Below are positions 40,623 through 51,737 of a stretch of 64,000 bases of DNA, in pieces; the first letter of the stretch is position 1; each line of letters starts with the position of its first letter. The stretch spans positions 310,001 to 374,000 of the forward strand of contig CAWGTL010000018.1 of assembly GCA_963825505.1 (NCBI GenBank), written 5' to 3'. The position numbers and the translations under genes are program-made. Source of the stretch: JBBQSN01 sp963825505. Lineage in GTDB: Bacteria; Actinomycetota; Actinomycetes; Actinomycetales; CAWJMD01. The notes under the pieces are model-generated. The model ran no database searches and was not told the origin of the DNA. It saw only the letters and a program-made list of their open reading frames with translations.

Positions 40623-42250
40623 CGCTCGCGGTGCGCACCGGCGGCGACGCGCGCGCGGCGGTCGAGCGTGAGCTGGCCACTCTCGACGCGTCCGACGTCG
40701 CGCAGCGGCTGGCCGCCCGCGACCACACGCTGTGGGGGCAGGCCGCCGAGGACGAGTCGTCGAAGCGGCTGGGCTGGCTGGTGGCGCCGACGGTGTCGCG
40801 TCCGCTCGTGTCCGAGATCGAGGCGCTGCGCGACGAGCTGCACGCCGAGGGCGTCGACCGCGTGGTGCTGTGCGGGATGGGCGGGTCGTCGCTCGCGCCC
40901 GAGGTGATCTGCGCGACCGCCGGCGTCCCGCTCGTCGTGCTCGACGGCACCGACCCCGGCCAGGTGGCCCGAGCCGTCGGCACCGACCTCGACCGCACTG
41001 TCGTCGTGGTGTCGAGCAAGTCGGGCTCCACCGTCGAGACCGACTCGCAGCGAAGGGCCTTCGTCGCAGCGTTCGAGGCCGCCGGCATCGACCCCACGCG
41101 CCGCGTCGTCGTCGTGACCGACCCGGGGTCGCCGCTGTTCGAGGCGTCGACCGCCGCCGGGTACCGGAAGGTGTTCACCGCCGACCCCGACGTCGGCGGT
41201 CGCTACTCCGCGCTCACCGCCTTCGGCCTGGTGCCCTCGGGGCTCGCCGGTGCCGACGTGGGCGCCCTGCTCGACGACGCCGAGGAGGCGCTGGAGGCGC
41301 TCGCCGACGGCGGCGCCGGCAACCCCGGTCTCGTCCTCGGCGCCGCGCTCGGTGCGTCGCAGAACGACTCCGGCACCCGCCGCGACAAGCTCGCGATCGT
41401 CGACGACGGTTCCGGTCTGGTCGGTCTCGGCGACTGGGCCGAGCAGCTGATCGCCGAGTCCACCGGCAAGGACGGCACGGGCGTGCTGCCCGTCGTGGTC
41501 GAGGTCGGGGCCCCCGAGGCCACCTGGCCGGCGTCCGACGTGCTCGTCGCCCACCTCGTGGGCAGCCGGGCCGAGGACCCCGCCGACGGCCCGCGGGTCG
41601 CCGTGTCCGGGTCCCTCGGCGCGCAGCTCGTGCTGTGGGAGTACGCCACCGCGGTGGCCGGTCGCCTGCTCGGCATCAACCCGTTCGACCAGCCGGACGT
41701 CGAGAGCGCGAAGAAGGCCGCCCGGGGGCTGCTCGACGCCCAGCCCGAGGCGCAGGACCCCGCGTTCGTCGACGACGGGATCGAGGTGAGGGGCACCGAC
41801 GGCCTCCTGGGCGGACCGGACACGCTCGAGGGCGCGGTCGACGCGCTGCTCGCACGGCTCGACGCCGACGGCTACCTCGCGGTGATGGCCTACCTCGACC
41901 GCGAGGCCGACGCCGACCTGGCGACCGTGCGCCGGCCGCTCGCCCTGCGCACCGAGCGCCCGGTCACCTTCGGCTGGGGACCGCGCTTCCTGCACTCGAC
42001 CGGTCAGTACCACAAGGGCGGCCCGCCGCAGGGAGTCTTCCTCCAGATCACCTCCGCCCCAGCCGGTTCCGACCTGGAGATCGACGGTCAGCCGTTCTCC
42101 TTCGGCACGCTCATCGCCGCGCAGGCGGCCGGGGACGCCCAGGTGCTGGCCGAGCACGGACGGCCGGTGCTGCGCCTGCACCTCACCGACCGCGCCGCCC
42201 AGCTCCCACGGCTCGTCCGGGTGCTGTCGGCCGCGGCGGGCGGCCAGTGA
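40619..42250 (+). CDS. pgi: Glucose-6-phosphate isomerase
   Basis: 543 residues from GTG 40619 (GTGA overlap with tal). Interconverts glucose-6-P and fructose-6-P, linking glycolysis and the pentose phosphate pathway. The SIS-fold phosphate site is VVVSSKSGSTVETDSQ (about 128-143); FSAL-type GGRYSALTAFG and the C-terminal FLHSTGQYHKGGPPQGVF are also present. It is the long multidomain actinobacterial/plant-chloroplast-like form found in such tal-pgi operons, here as a separate chain from tal. Confidence 0.92.
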   Translation: MTLAVRTGGDARAAVERELATLDASDVAQRLAARDHTLWGQAAEDESSKRLGWLVAPTVSRPLVSEIEALRDELHAEGVDRVVLCGMGGSSLAPEVICATAGVPLVVLDGTDPGQVARAVGTDLDRTVVVVSSKSGSTVETDSQRRAFVAAFEAAGIDPTRRVVVVTDPGSPLFEASTAAGYRKVFTADPDVGGRYSALTAFGLVPSGLAGADVGALLDDAEEALEALADGGAGNPGLVLGAALGASQNDSGTRRDKLAIVDDGSGLVGLGDWAEQLIAESTGKDGTGVLPVVVEVGAPEATWPASDVLVAHLVGSRAEDPADGPRVAVSGSLGAQLVLWEYATAVAGRLLGINPFDQPDVESAKKAARGLLDAQPEAQDPAFVDDGIEVRGTDGLLGGPDTLEGAVDALLARLDADGYLAVMAYLDREADADLATVRRPLALRTERPVTFGWGPRFLHSTGQYHKGGPPQGVFLQITSAPAGSDLEIDGQPFSFGTLIAAQAAGDAQVLAEHGRPVLRLHLTDRAAQLPRLVRVLSAAAGGQ

Positions 42251-43797
42251 GTCCCGCCCGCGTCACGTCCGACCGCAACCCGTTGCGCGACCCGCGCGAC
42301 AAGCGGCTGCCGAAGATCGCCGGTCCGTGCTGCCTCGTGCTGTTCGGCGTCACCGGCGACCTGTCGCGCAAGAAGCTGATGCCGGCGATCTACGACCTCG
42401 CCAACCGCGGCCTGCTGCCGCCGGGTTTCTCGCTCGTCGGGTTCGCCCGGCGCGACTGGGCGGACCAGGACTTCGCCCAGGTCGTCCACGACTCGGTGCG
42501 CGAGCACGCCCGCACACCCTTCCGGGAGTCGGTCTGGAACACCCTCGCCGAAGGCTTCCGGTTCGTCCCCGGTGACTTCTCCGACGACGTCGCCTTCGAC
42601 CAGCTGGCCCGCACCGTCGGCGAGCTGTCCGAGACGCGCGGCACCGGTGGCAACACCGCGTTCTACCTGTCCATCCCGCCCGGCTCGTTCCCGGACGTCT
42701 GCCAGCAGCTCGCGGAGCACGGGCTCTCGGGCCCGGTGGCCGCCGAGGGCGACCCGTGGCGCCGGGTGGTGATCGAGAAGCCGTTCGGCCACGACCTGGA
42801 GAGCGCCCAGGCGCTGAACAAGGTGGTCGAGGAGGTCTTCCCGCCGGACTCGGTCTTCCGGATCGACCACTACCTCGGCAAGGAGACCGTCCAGAACATC
42901 CTGGCGCTCCGGTTCGCCAACCAGCTGTGGGAGCCGGTCTGGAACGCCAACTACGTGGACCACGTGCAGATCACGATGGCCGAGGACATCGGCATCGGCG
43001 GCAGGGCCGGGTACTACGACGGCATCGGCGCCGCCCGCGACGTGATCCAGAACCACCTGCTGCAGCTGCTGGCGCTGACCGCGATGGAGGAGCCGGTCTC
43101 CTTCGACGCCCGCGAGCTGCGGGCCGAGAAGGAGAAGGTGCTGTCCGCCGTCCGGCTGCCGAAGGACCTGTCGGCGAGCACGGCGCGCGGACGCTACGAC
43201 GCCGGCTGGCAGGGCGGCCAGAAGGTCGTCGGCTACCTCGACGAGGACGGCATCCCGCAGCGGTCGACCACCGAGACCTTCGCCGCGGTCCAGCTCGAGA
43301 TCGACACGCGCCGCTGGGCCGGTGTGCCGTTCTACCTGCGCACCGGCAAGCGGCTCGGCCGCCGCGTCACCGAGATCGCCGTGGTGTTCAAGCGGGCACC
43401 GCACCTGCCGTTCGAGTCCACCGCGACCGAGGAGCTCGGCCAGAACGCGCTCGTGGTGCGGGTGCAGCCGGACGAGGGCGTCACCATCCGGTTCGGGTCC
43501 AAGGTGCCGGGCCCGACGATGGAGGTGCGCGACGTGACGATGGACTTCGGCTACACGCACGCCTTCACCGAGTCCTCCCCCGAGGCCTACGAGCGGCTGA
43601 TCCTGGACGTCCTGCTCGGCGACCCGCCGCTGTTCCCGCGGCACGAGGAGGTCGAGCTGTCCTGGAAGATCCTCGACCCCGTGCTGTCGCACTGGGCGTC
43701 GAAGGGCCGGCCGGAGCCCTACCCCGCCGGCAGCTGGGGACCACCCTCGGCCGATGCGATGATGGCCCGTACCGGCCGCAGCTGGAGGCGTCCGTGA
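42247..43797 (+). CDS. zwf: Glucose-6-phosphate 1-dehydrogenase
   Basis: 516 residues from GTG 42247, overlapping pgi by 4 bp. NADP binding by LVLFGVTGDLSRKKL (about 31-45); the active site RIDHYLGKETVQNILALRFA (about 205-224) holds the substrate-binding His and Lys. First committed, NADPH-forming step of the oxidative branch. The downstream gene opcA encodes its activator, overlapping by 4 bp. Confidence 0.97.
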   Translation: MSPARVTSDRNPLRDPRDKRLPKIAGPCCLVLFGVTGDLSRKKLMPAIYDLANRGLLPPGFSLVGFARRDWADQDFAQVVHDSVREHARTPFRESVWNTLAEGFRFVPGDFSDDVAFDQLARTVGELSETRGTGGNTAFYLSIPPGSFPDVCQQLAEHGLSGPVAAEGDPWRRVVIEKPFGHDLESAQALNKVVEEVFPPDSVFRIDHYLGKETVQNILALRFANQLWEPVWNANYVDHVQITMAEDIGIGGRAGYYDGIGAARDVIQNHLLQLLALTAMEEPVSFDARELRAEKEKVLSAVRLPKDLSASTARGRYDAGWQGGQKVVGYLDEDGIPQRSTTETFAAVQLEIDTRRWAGVPFYLRTGKRLGRRVTEIAVVFKRAPHLPFESTATEELGQNALVVRVQPDEGVTIRFGSKVPGPTMEVRDVTMDFGYTHAFTESSPEAYERLILDVLLGDPPLFPRHEEVELSWKILDPVLSHWASKGRPEPYPAGSWGPPSADAMMARTGRSWRRP

Positions 43798-44876
43798 TCA
43801 TCGACCTGCCCGGCACCACGACCGCGGCGATCAACCGCCGGATGGTCGAGCTGCGCGAGAGCGGCGGCGCGGTCGCCCTCGGCCGCGTGCTCACCCTGGT
43901 GGTCCTCACCGACGACGGCGACGTCGAGGAGGCCGTCGACGCCGCCAACCACGCGAGCCGGGAGCACCCGTGCCGGGTGCTCGTCCTGGCTGCCGGGTCG
44001 CGCCGTGGCACCTCGCGCCTCGACGCGCAGATCCGGGTCGGCGGCGACGCCGGCGCCAGCGAGGTCGTGGTGCTGCGGATGTACGGCGAGCTGGCCGCCC
44101 ACCCGGACACGATCCTGACGCCGCTGCTGCTGCCCGACACCCCGATCGTGGCGTGGTGGCCCGGCGACCCGCCCGCGGACCCCTCGCTCGACCGGGTGGG
44201 CGCGATGGCGCAGCGGCGCATCACCGACGCCGCGCAGGCCAAGCAGCCCTCTGCCGCGCTGAAGCGGCTCGCGGCGTGCCACAACGACGGCGACACCGAC
44301 CTGGCCTGGACCCGGATCACCCGCTGGCGCACGCTGCTGGCCGCCGCGTTGGACCAGCCGCCGTACGAGTCCGTGACCAAGGCCGTCGTCACCGGCGCCA
44401 CCGACTCCCCCAGCACCGACCTGCTCGCGGCCTGGCTCGCCTGGGCGCTGCGCTGCCCCGTGCAGCGCAGGCGCACCCCGGCCGGTGGCGGGATGATCGG
44501 CGTCCGGCTCGAACGCGCCTCCGGTGCGGTCGAGCTGGTGCGCCCCGAGGGCCAGGTCGCCACGCTCACCCAGCCCGGCCAGCCGGCCCGACGGGTCTCG
44601 CTGGCGCGACGCGCCACCGACGACTGCCTGGCCGAGGAGCTGCGCCGGCTCGACCCCGACGACGTGCTCGGCGACGTCCTCACCAAGGGCCTGGCGATGC
44701 TGACGCCGGGCGGGCGCACCACCGTGAAGAAGGCGACCACCGCCACCAAGGAGGCGGCGCCGACGCGCAGGGCGGTGAGCGCCAAGACGCTGGCCAAGAA
44801 GTCCGGACCGTCGAAGCGGGCTGCGGCGACCGGCAAGCCGGCCAGGAAGACCACCGCGAGGAAGGGGACGTCGTGA
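43794..44876 (+). CDS. opcA: Glucose-6-phosphate dehydrogenase assembly protein OpcA, with Lys/Ala-rich tail
   Basis: 360 residues from GTG 43794. OpcA binds and activates Zwf in actinobacteria and cyanobacteria. Family core: VIIDLPGTTTAAINRRM at the start, RVLTLVVLTDD, LLPDTPIVAWWPGDPP (about 113-128) and RRVSLARRATDDCLAEELRR. After LAMLTPGG (about 308) comes a 50-residue basic tail (VKKATTATKEAAPTRR, KTLAKKSGPSKRAA, TARKGTS) unlike the rest of the protein and reminiscent of histone H1 tails; a similar tail occurs on UvrA in this window. Its stop overlaps pgl. Confidence 0.92.
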   Translation: MIIDLPGTTTAAINRRMVELRESGGAVALGRVLTLVVLTDDGDVEEAVDAANHASREHPCRVLVLAAGSRRGTSRLDAQIRVGGDAGASEVVVLRMYGELAAHPDTILTPLLLPDTPIVAWWPGDPPADPSLDRVGAMAQRRITDAAQAKQPSAALKRLAACHNDGDTDLAWTRITRWRTLLAAALDQPPYESVTKAVVTGATDSPSTDLLAAWLAWALRCPVQRRRTPAGGGMIGVRLERASGAVELVRPEGQVATLTQPGQPARRVSLARRATDDCLAEELRRLDPDDVLGDVLTKGLAMLTPGGRTTVKKATTATKEAAPTRRAVSAKTLAKKSGPSKRAAATGKPARKTTARKGTS

Positions 44877-45640
44877 GCCAGGTGCAGGTCGTCGTCCACG
44901 AGGGCGGCCGCGACGCCACGTCCGCCGCCATCGGCGCCCGGCTGGTGACCGCCCTGGTCGACGCGTGCTCGGTGCGGGGCGAGGCGCACGTCGTCCTCAC
45001 CGGCGGCACCGTCGGGATCGCGGTGCTGGCGGCCGTCCGAGACAGCCCGGCCCGCGACGCGCTCGACTGGTCGCGCGTCCACGTCTGGTTCGGCGACGAG
45101 CGGTTCCTGCCCGACGGCGACCCGGAGCGGAACGAGACCCAGGCCCGGGAGGCGCTGCTCGACCACGTGCCGCTCGACCCGTCGAAGGTGCACGCCATGC
45201 CCCCGGTGGGCGGCGCCTGTGGCCACGACGTGCACGTGGCGGCCGATCTCTACCGGCAGGAGCTGGCCGACCACGCCGGCGCCTCGGCCGAGCAGGGCGT
45301 GCCGATGTTCGACGTCCTGCTGCTCGGCATCGGGCCCGACGCCCACGTGGCCTCGTTGTTCCCCGGCCTGCCCGGCGTCCGCGAGACCGGGACGACGGTG
45401 GTCGGTGTCGAGGGCTCCCCCAAACCACCGCCCGAGCGGGTCTCGCTGACCCTGCCCGCGCTCGACTCGGCCACCGAGATCTGGTTCGTCGCCTGCGGGT
45501 CGGACAAGGCCGAGGCCGTCGCCCGCGCCATGCAGGCCGACGCCGACCCGAGCGACGTCCCCGCCTCAGCACCCCGCGGTCGTGCCGTCACCCGCTGGCT
45601 CCTCGACGAGTCCGCCGCCTCGCAGCTCCGTTCGGAGTAG
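44873..45640 (+). CDS. pgl: 6-phosphogluconolactonase
   Basis: 255 residues from GTG 44873. Hydrolyses 6-phosphogluconolactone after Zwf. Family motifs: LTGGTVGIAVLAAV (about 42-55), HVWFGDERFLP, ERNETQAREALL, LLLGIGPDAHVASLFPG (about 149-165). Last gene of the operon; a weak 6-bp hairpin lies just after the stop. Confidence 0.94.
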   Translation: MSQVQVVVHEGGRDATSAAIGARLVTALVDACSVRGEAHVVLTGGTVGIAVLAAVRDSPARDALDWSRVHVWFGDERFLPDGDPERNETQAREALLDHVPLDPSKVHAMPPVGGACGHDVHVAADLYRQELADHAGASAEQGVPMFDVLLLGIGPDAHVASLFPGLPGVRETGTTVVGVEGSPKPPPERVSLTLPALDSATEIWFVACGSDKAEAVARAMQADADPSDVPASAPRGRAVTRWLLDESAASQLRSE

Positions 45641-45644
45641 TCGG

Positions 45645-45665
45645 TCCTTCACCTCCATCGAAGGA
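45645..45665 (+). terminator. Weak hairpin after pgl
   Basis: TCCTTC (45645-45650) and GAAGGA (45660-45665) flank a 9-nt loop, 5 nt after the pgl stop. It is short and has no U-tract, so it is only a candidate end of the pentose-phosphate operon. Confidence 0.3.
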
Positions 45666-45716
45666 ACGACTTCTCGGCAGGAGGCGTCGATGCTTCCCCG
45701 TGGCGGGGGCGAGGTG

Positions 45717-45722
45717 CATCCT
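45717..45722 (+). promoter_or_regulatory. -10-like box (CATCCT) before the small membrane protein gene
   Basis: CATCCT ends 6 nt before ATG 45729; it is the same hexamer and spacing as at 36046-36051. Confidence 0.35.
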
Positions 45723-45728
45723 GACGCC

Positions 45729-46103
45729 ATGACGGGGAACAGGTACGAGTCGGCACCGCCGGCGCCCGGCTGGCACCCGCCGCTGCTGAACGGCCGCCCG
45801 ATGTCGGGCGAGTCCACGTCCTGGTGGCCGGACCGACGCCCGCTACCGAGTCGTCGTTCGACGTTGCTGTCGATCGCCGCGACGATCATCCTGGTGCTGG
45901 CGCCCGTCGTGGTCGACCTCGCGGGTGGTGCGGCGTTGCGCGACACGTGGTTCCTCAGCGCGTTCGCTCTGGTGCTCCTCGCCCAGGCCGGGATGGACGT
46001 CGCTCGGCCGGACCCCGAGGACCGCACGGCGGTCGTGGTCTACCGGGCCGTCTACTTCGGGTTGCCCCTGCTCCTGGTCGTCCCGGTGCTGGCCTTGATC
46101 TGA
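45729..46103 (+). CDS. Small membrane protein of unknown function
   Basis: 124 residues from ATG 45729. A hydrophilic N-terminus (YESAPPAPGWHPPLLNGRPM) precedes three hydrophobic segments: LLSIAATIILVLAPVVVDLA (about 55-74), TWFLSAFALVLLAQAGMDVA and VVYRAVYFGLPLLLVVPVLA. The PPAPGWHPP opening is common in actinobacterial membrane proteins. No family recognised. Convergent with the GNAT gene. Confidence 0.65.
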   Translation: MTGNRYESAPPAPGWHPPLLNGRPMSGESTSWWPDRRPLPSRRSTLLSIAATIILVLAPVVVDLAGGAALRDTWFLSAFALVLLAQAGMDVARPDPEDRTAVVVYRAVYFGLPLLLVVPVLALI

Positions 46104-46113
46104 CGGCCCGCGC

Positions 46114-46815
46114 TCAGACCTCGCGCAGGTAGACCGTGGTCTGGGTGCCGAGCCGGGTGTAGCCGAGGCGGCGACCGGTCGCGAGCGAGGCGGCGTTGTC
46201 CCAGCGGACCCGCCACTGCGGCACCAGCCCGGACGCGAGGGCGTCGTTCGTGGCGGCCGCGGCCGCCAGCAGTCCGCGTCCGCGCCGGCGGTGGTCGGGA
46301 GCGGTGACGACGCCGACGTGCGCGAGCAGGCCGACCCACTCGGTGTAGCCCGCCGCGGCCACCGGGACGTCGTCCTCGACCAGCACGAACGCCGGGTCGA
46401 GCGAGAGCAGGTCCGACTCCTCGACGTCCGCGGGTGGGCACGCCTCGCGCAGCCGCGCGACCAGAGCCGCGTCGTCGCCGAGCTCGGCGTCGGCGAGCCC
46501 GGGCAGGTCGACGTGCTCGTCGGCGAACAGCAGGATCCCGACGCCGAGCGGGTCGCAGCCACCGTGCGGCGCCGCCAGCCGTCCGAGCCCGGCCACGGTG
46601 GCCAGCTCGTCGGGGTCGACGTCGCGGGAGGCCCGCACGAACCAGGACGGCCCGACCACCACGGTGGTCGGGCCGAGCCGGACGGTCATCAGGCTGGTGG
46701 GCGCCGCCGGCACGTGCTCGACCCTGGGGTCGGTGCCGGACAGCGCGTCGTCCGGGAGGCCGAGGACGCGCGACCAGGCGAGCCGGACGATCGCCTCGGT
46801 GCTGGCCTCGATCAC
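46114..46815 (-). CDS. GNAT family N-acetyltransferase
   Basis: 233 residues. The C-terminal half is a GNAT domain: the acetyl-CoA-binding segment HVGVVTAPDHRRRGRGLLAA (about 164-183) has the Q/RxxGxG/A-type loop (RRRGRGLL), followed by NAASLATGRRLGYTRLG near the end. The N-terminal 110 residues form a second, degenerate domain. The substrate is unknown. It lies 13 bp downstream of rbpA on the same strand, so it may be cotranscribed. Confidence 0.85.
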   Translation of the reverse strand: MIEASTEAIVRLAWSRVLGLPDDALSGTDPRVEHVPAAPTSLMTVRLGPTTVVVGPSWFVRASRDVDPDELATVAGLGRLAAPHGGCDPLGVGILLFADEHVDLPGLADAELGDDAALVARLREACPPADVEESDLLSLDPAFVLVEDDVPVAAAGYTEWVGLLAHVGVVTAPDHRRRGRGLLAAAAATNDALASGLVPQWRVRWDNAASLATGRRLGYTRLGTQTTVYLREV

Positions 46816-46828
46816 CGGGGGCGGGGCC

Positions 46829-47179
46829 TCAGCGGCCGCCGCGCTTGGCGCGCAGCGCCTGCAGGGCCTCCTCGAGGATGGCCTCGCCGTCGCTGTCGCT
46901 GCGACGCTCCTTCACGTACGCCAGGTGCGTCTTGTACGGCTCGTTGCGCACCGGGGTCGGCGGGTTCTCCTTGTCGAGACCGGCCGGGAAGCCGCAGCGC
47001 GGGCAGTCCCACATCTCCGGCGGCTGCGACTGCGGGTCCTCGGCGAAGGACCGCTGCGTCTCGTGCTTGTTCAGGCACCAGTAGGAGATGACGACCCGCG
47101 GTGCGGCCTCGCCTCGCTCGGCCTCGCCCATCGGACCCGCACCGACCCGGCTGCCCCGGATCGCGTTGCCACCTGCCAC
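46829..47179 (-). CDS. rbpA: RNA polymerase-binding protein RbpA
   Basis: 116 residues from GTG 47179, with AAGGAG 8 nt upstream. RbpA is an actinobacterial factor that binds the housekeeping sigma and the core enzyme and stabilises open promoters. Recognisable parts are YWCLNKHETQRSFAED, MWDCPRCGFPAGLD (core domain with cysteine pair), the basic linker and YKTHLAYVKERRS, the sigma-interaction domain. Length is normal. Downstream of secG on the same strand, separated by 70 bp. Confidence 0.96.
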   Translation of the reverse strand: MAGGNAIRGSRVGAGPMGEAERGEAAPRVVISYWCLNKHETQRSFAEDPQSQPPEMWDCPRCGFPAGLDKENPPTPVRNEPYKTHLAYVKERRSDSDGEAILEEALQALRAKRGGR

Positions 47180-47249
47180 CGCTGATGCTCCTTCTCGATC
47201 GTGGACCCGCCGGTCGACCGGTCGGGCTCGTGCTGCGTGCCGTCGGCGC

Positions 47250-47498
47250 TCAGTCGCCGACGAACCGCTCGAGCACGCCGAGCAGCACGATCACCGTCGA
47301 CCACAGCACCGCGACCGCGACGGTGATCCGGTTGAGGTTCCGCTCGGCGACGCCGGAGCTACCGGCACCGGAGCTCATTCCACCGCCGAACATGTCCGAC
47401 AGTCCGCCGCCCTTGCCCTTGTGGAGCAGGATCAGCAGGGTCAGGAACAGGCTGGTGAGGGCCAGCAGCGCCTGCAGGGTGATGCGCAGAGCAGTCAC
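47250..47498 (-). CDS. secG: Preprotein translocase subunit SecG
   Basis: 82 residues from GTG 47498. Two membrane helices (ALLALTSLFLTLLILLHKGK, about 9-28, and ITVAVAVLWSTVIVLLGVLE, about 58-77) flank the conserved glycine-rich cytoplasmic loop GGGLSDMFGGGM. SecG assists SecYE during export. The position after tpiA matches the gap-pgk-tpi-secG order common in Gram-positive bacteria. Confidence 0.95.
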   Translation of the reverse strand: MTALRITLQALLALTSLFLTLLILLHKGKGGGLSDMFGGGMSSGAGSSGVAERNLNRITVAVAVLWSTVIVLLGVLERFVGD

Positions 47499-47530
47499 GT
47501 TCTCGGGGATCCTGTCGGTCGGGTCGGTCC

Positions 47531-47562
47531 GGACGGCGGCCCCTCGCGGGGCTCGACGGTCC
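47531..47562 (-). terminator. Hairpin in the tpiA-secG gap
   Basis: GCCCC/GGGGC (47539-47543 with 47548-47552) forms a tight inner stem around TCGC, and GGAC/GTCC (47531-47534 with 47559-47562) closes an outer one. It could attenuate read-through from the glycolytic genes into secG, or mark an RNA processing site. Confidence 0.35.
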
Positions 47563-47565
47563 AGG

Positions 47566-48381
47566 TTACAGGCCCACCTGGTGGTGCTGGTAACGGCAGA
47601 TCGCGGCGAACTCGCCCGGGTCGAGGCTCGCGCCGCCCACCAGGGCGCCGTCGACGTCGGCCTCGGCCATGATCGCGGCCACGTTGCCGGACTTCACCGA
47701 CCCGCCGTACAGCACGCGGACGGCATCCGCCACGCCCTCGCCGTGCACCTCGCGGAGCCGGCCGCGGATCGCCGCGCAGACCTCCTGCGCGTCGGCGGGG
47801 GTGGCGACCTCGCCGGTGCCGATAGCCCAGACGGGCTCGTACGCGACCACGACGGTGGCCAGCTGCTCGGCGGTGAGGCCGGCGAGCGAGCCGTCGAGCT
47901 GCTCGACGGTGTACCGCACGTGGTCACCCGCCTGCCGCACCTCGAGCCCCTCGCCGACGCAGACGATCGGGACGATGCCGTTGGCGAACGCGGCGACGGC
48001 CTTGGCCGCCACCGTGGCGTCGTCCTCGGCGTGCAGCTGACGACGCTCGCTGTGCCCGACCGCCACGTAGGTGCAGCCGAGCTTGGCGAGCATCGCCCCG
48101 GAGACCTCTCCGGTGTAGGCGCCGCTCTCGTGCGCCGACACGTCCTGGGCGCCGTAGCGCAGCGGGAGCCGGTCGCCGTCGACGAGCGTCTGCACCGAGC
48201 GCAGGTCGGTGAACGGCGGCAGCACGGCCACCTCGACGGCGTCGTGGTCGTGCTTGGCGTCGGACAGCGTCCAGACCAGCTTCTGCACCAGGTGCGTCGC
48301 CTGGAGGTGGTCCAGGTTCATCTTCCAGTTGCCCGCCATCAGCGGCGTGCGCCCGCTGCGGGCGTCCTTGCGGGTGGCCAC
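47566..48381 (-). CDS. tpiA: Triose-phosphate isomerase
   Basis: 271 residues, slightly longer than usual because of an N-terminal extension (ATRKDARSGRTPL) before MAGNWKMN. The catalytic residues are the Lys in GNWKMN, the His in GHSERR (about 110) and the Glu in YEPVWAIGTG (about 183-192). The TIM barrel ends with GGSVKSGN and GALVGGASL. It lies 4 bp after pgk. Confidence 0.97.
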   Translation of the reverse strand: MATRKDARSGRTPLMAGNWKMNLDHLQATHLVQKLVWTLSDAKHDHDAVEVAVLPPFTDLRSVQTLVDGDRLPLRYGAQDVSAHESGAYTGEVSGAMLAKLGCTYVAVGHSERRQLHAEDDATVAAKAVAAFANGIVPIVCVGEGLEVRQAGDHVRYTVEQLDGSLAGLTAEQLATVVVAYEPVWAIGTGEVATPADAQEVCAAIRGRLREVHGEGVADAVRVLYGGSVKSGNVAAIMAEADVDGALVGGASLDPGEFAAICRYQHHQVGL

Positions 48382-48385
48382 GGGG

Positions 48386-50595
<2,210 letters not shown>

Positions 50596-50654
50596 GGGGT
50601 GCTCCTCAGGGGTGGGGCCGGGCTGCGCCACGGCGGGTTCCTCTGGTCGCCTGA

Positions 50655-50660
50655 ACCCTA
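50655..50660 (-). promoter_or_regulatory. -10 box of the gap operon (TAGGGT)
   Basis: On the minus strand TAGGGT lies 59 nt before the gap GTG; the leader would be about 50 nt and carries a GAGGAG site. The central glycolytic operon is thus leadered while many single genes are leaderless. Confidence 0.5.
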
Positions 50661-50670
50661 GTCGACCCGT

Positions 50671-50688
50671 GGGTGACGCCGGTCACCC
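50671..50688 (-). terminator. Hairpin between whiA and gap
   Basis: GGGTGAC (50671-50677) and GTCACCC (50682-50688) form a 7-bp stem with a 4-nt loop, 62 nt past the whiA stop and directly upstream of the gap -10 box. It could terminate whiA transcription or be a regulator site for gap. Confidence 0.4.
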
Positions 50689-50749
50689 GGCCGGATCATG
50701 AGACGACGATCCCGCCATCCGGGACGGCGTCGGGGCGGACCGGACGCGC

Positions 50750-51730
50750 TCAGGCGTCGAGCATGTCCGGCGTGAGGTTGGCGTCGGTGCCCTCGATGCC
50801 GAGCTCGCCCGCCCGCCGGTCGGCCATCGCCAGCAGCCGACGGATGCGGCCGGCCACGGCGTCCTTGGTCATCGGCGGCTCCGCCAGCTGGCCGAGCTCC
50901 TCCAGCGACGCCTGCTTGTGCTCCAGCCGGAGCCGTCCGGCGACCTCGAGGTGCTCGGGCACCTCGTCGCCGAGGATCTCCAGCGCCCGCTCCACGCGCG
51001 AGCCCGCCGCGACCGCCGCGCGCGCGGAACGGCGCAGGTTGGCGTCGTCGAAGTTCGCCAGCCGGTTGGCGGTGGCGCGCACCTCGCGACGGACGCGGCG
51101 CTCCTCCCACACCAGGACGGCGTCGTGCGCGCCGAGCCGGGTGAGCATCGCGCTGATCGCGTCACCCTCCTTGATCACCACGCGGTCGACGCCACGCACC
51201 TCGCGCGCCTTCGCCGAGATGCCCAGCCGTCGAGCCGCCCCCACGAGCGCCAGCGCGGCCTCGGGACCCGGGCAGGTGATCTCGAGCGACGACGAGCGAC
51301 CCGGCTCGGTGAGCGAGCCGTGGGCGAGGAAGGCGCCGCGCCAGGCGGCCTCGGCGTCGCACACCGCACCGGAGACCACCTGCGGCGGCAGCCCCCGCAC
51401 CGGGCGCCCACGGCCGTCGAGCAGACCGGTCTGGCGGGCGAGCGACTCACCGTCCTTGACCACCCGCACGACGTACCGCGTGCCACGGCGCAGGCCGCCG
51501 GGCGAGATGACGAGGATCTCGCTCGCGTGCCCGAACATCTCGGCGATGTCGGTGCGCAGCCGCCGGGCGGCGATCGCGGTGTCGAGCTCTGCCTCGATGA
51601 CGATCCGGCCCGAGATGATGTGCAGCCCGCCGGCGAACCGCAGCATCGAGGAGACCTCGGCCTTGCGGCAGCAGGACTTGGTGACCTTGTGGCGACTGAG
51701 CTCGTCCTTCACCTGTGCCGTCAGCGCCAT
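50750..51730 (-). CDS. whiA: DNA-binding protein WhiA (sporulation/cell-division regulator family)
   Basis: 326 residues from ATG 51730; an in-frame GTG at 51739 falls inside the -10 box and is therefore unlikely. N-terminal LAGLIDADG-like region starting LTAQVKDELSR and SCCRKAEVSSMLRFAGGL, C-terminal HTH domain near LGQLAEPPMTKDAVAGRI. In Streptomyces WhiA works with WhiB on division genes. It follows uvrC-rapZ-yvcK, the conserved actinobacterial order, with a 193-bp gap after yvcK. Confidence 0.96.
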   Translation of the reverse strand: MALTAQVKDELSRHKVTKSCCRKAEVSSMLRFAGGLHIISGRIVIEAELDTAIAARRLRTDIAEMFGHASEILVISPGGLRRGTRYVVRVVKDGESLARQTGLLDGRGRPVRGLPPQVVSGAVCDAEAAWRGAFLAHGSLTEPGRSSSLEITCPGPEAALALVGAARRLGISAKAREVRGVDRVVIKEGDAISAMLTRLGAHDAVLVWEERRVRREVRATANRLANFDDANLRRSARAAVAAGSRVERALEILGDEVPEHLEVAGRLRLEHKQASLEELGQLAEPPMTKDAVAGRIRRLLAMADRRAGELGIEGTDANLTPDMLDA

Positions 51731-51737
51731 GCCCGCC

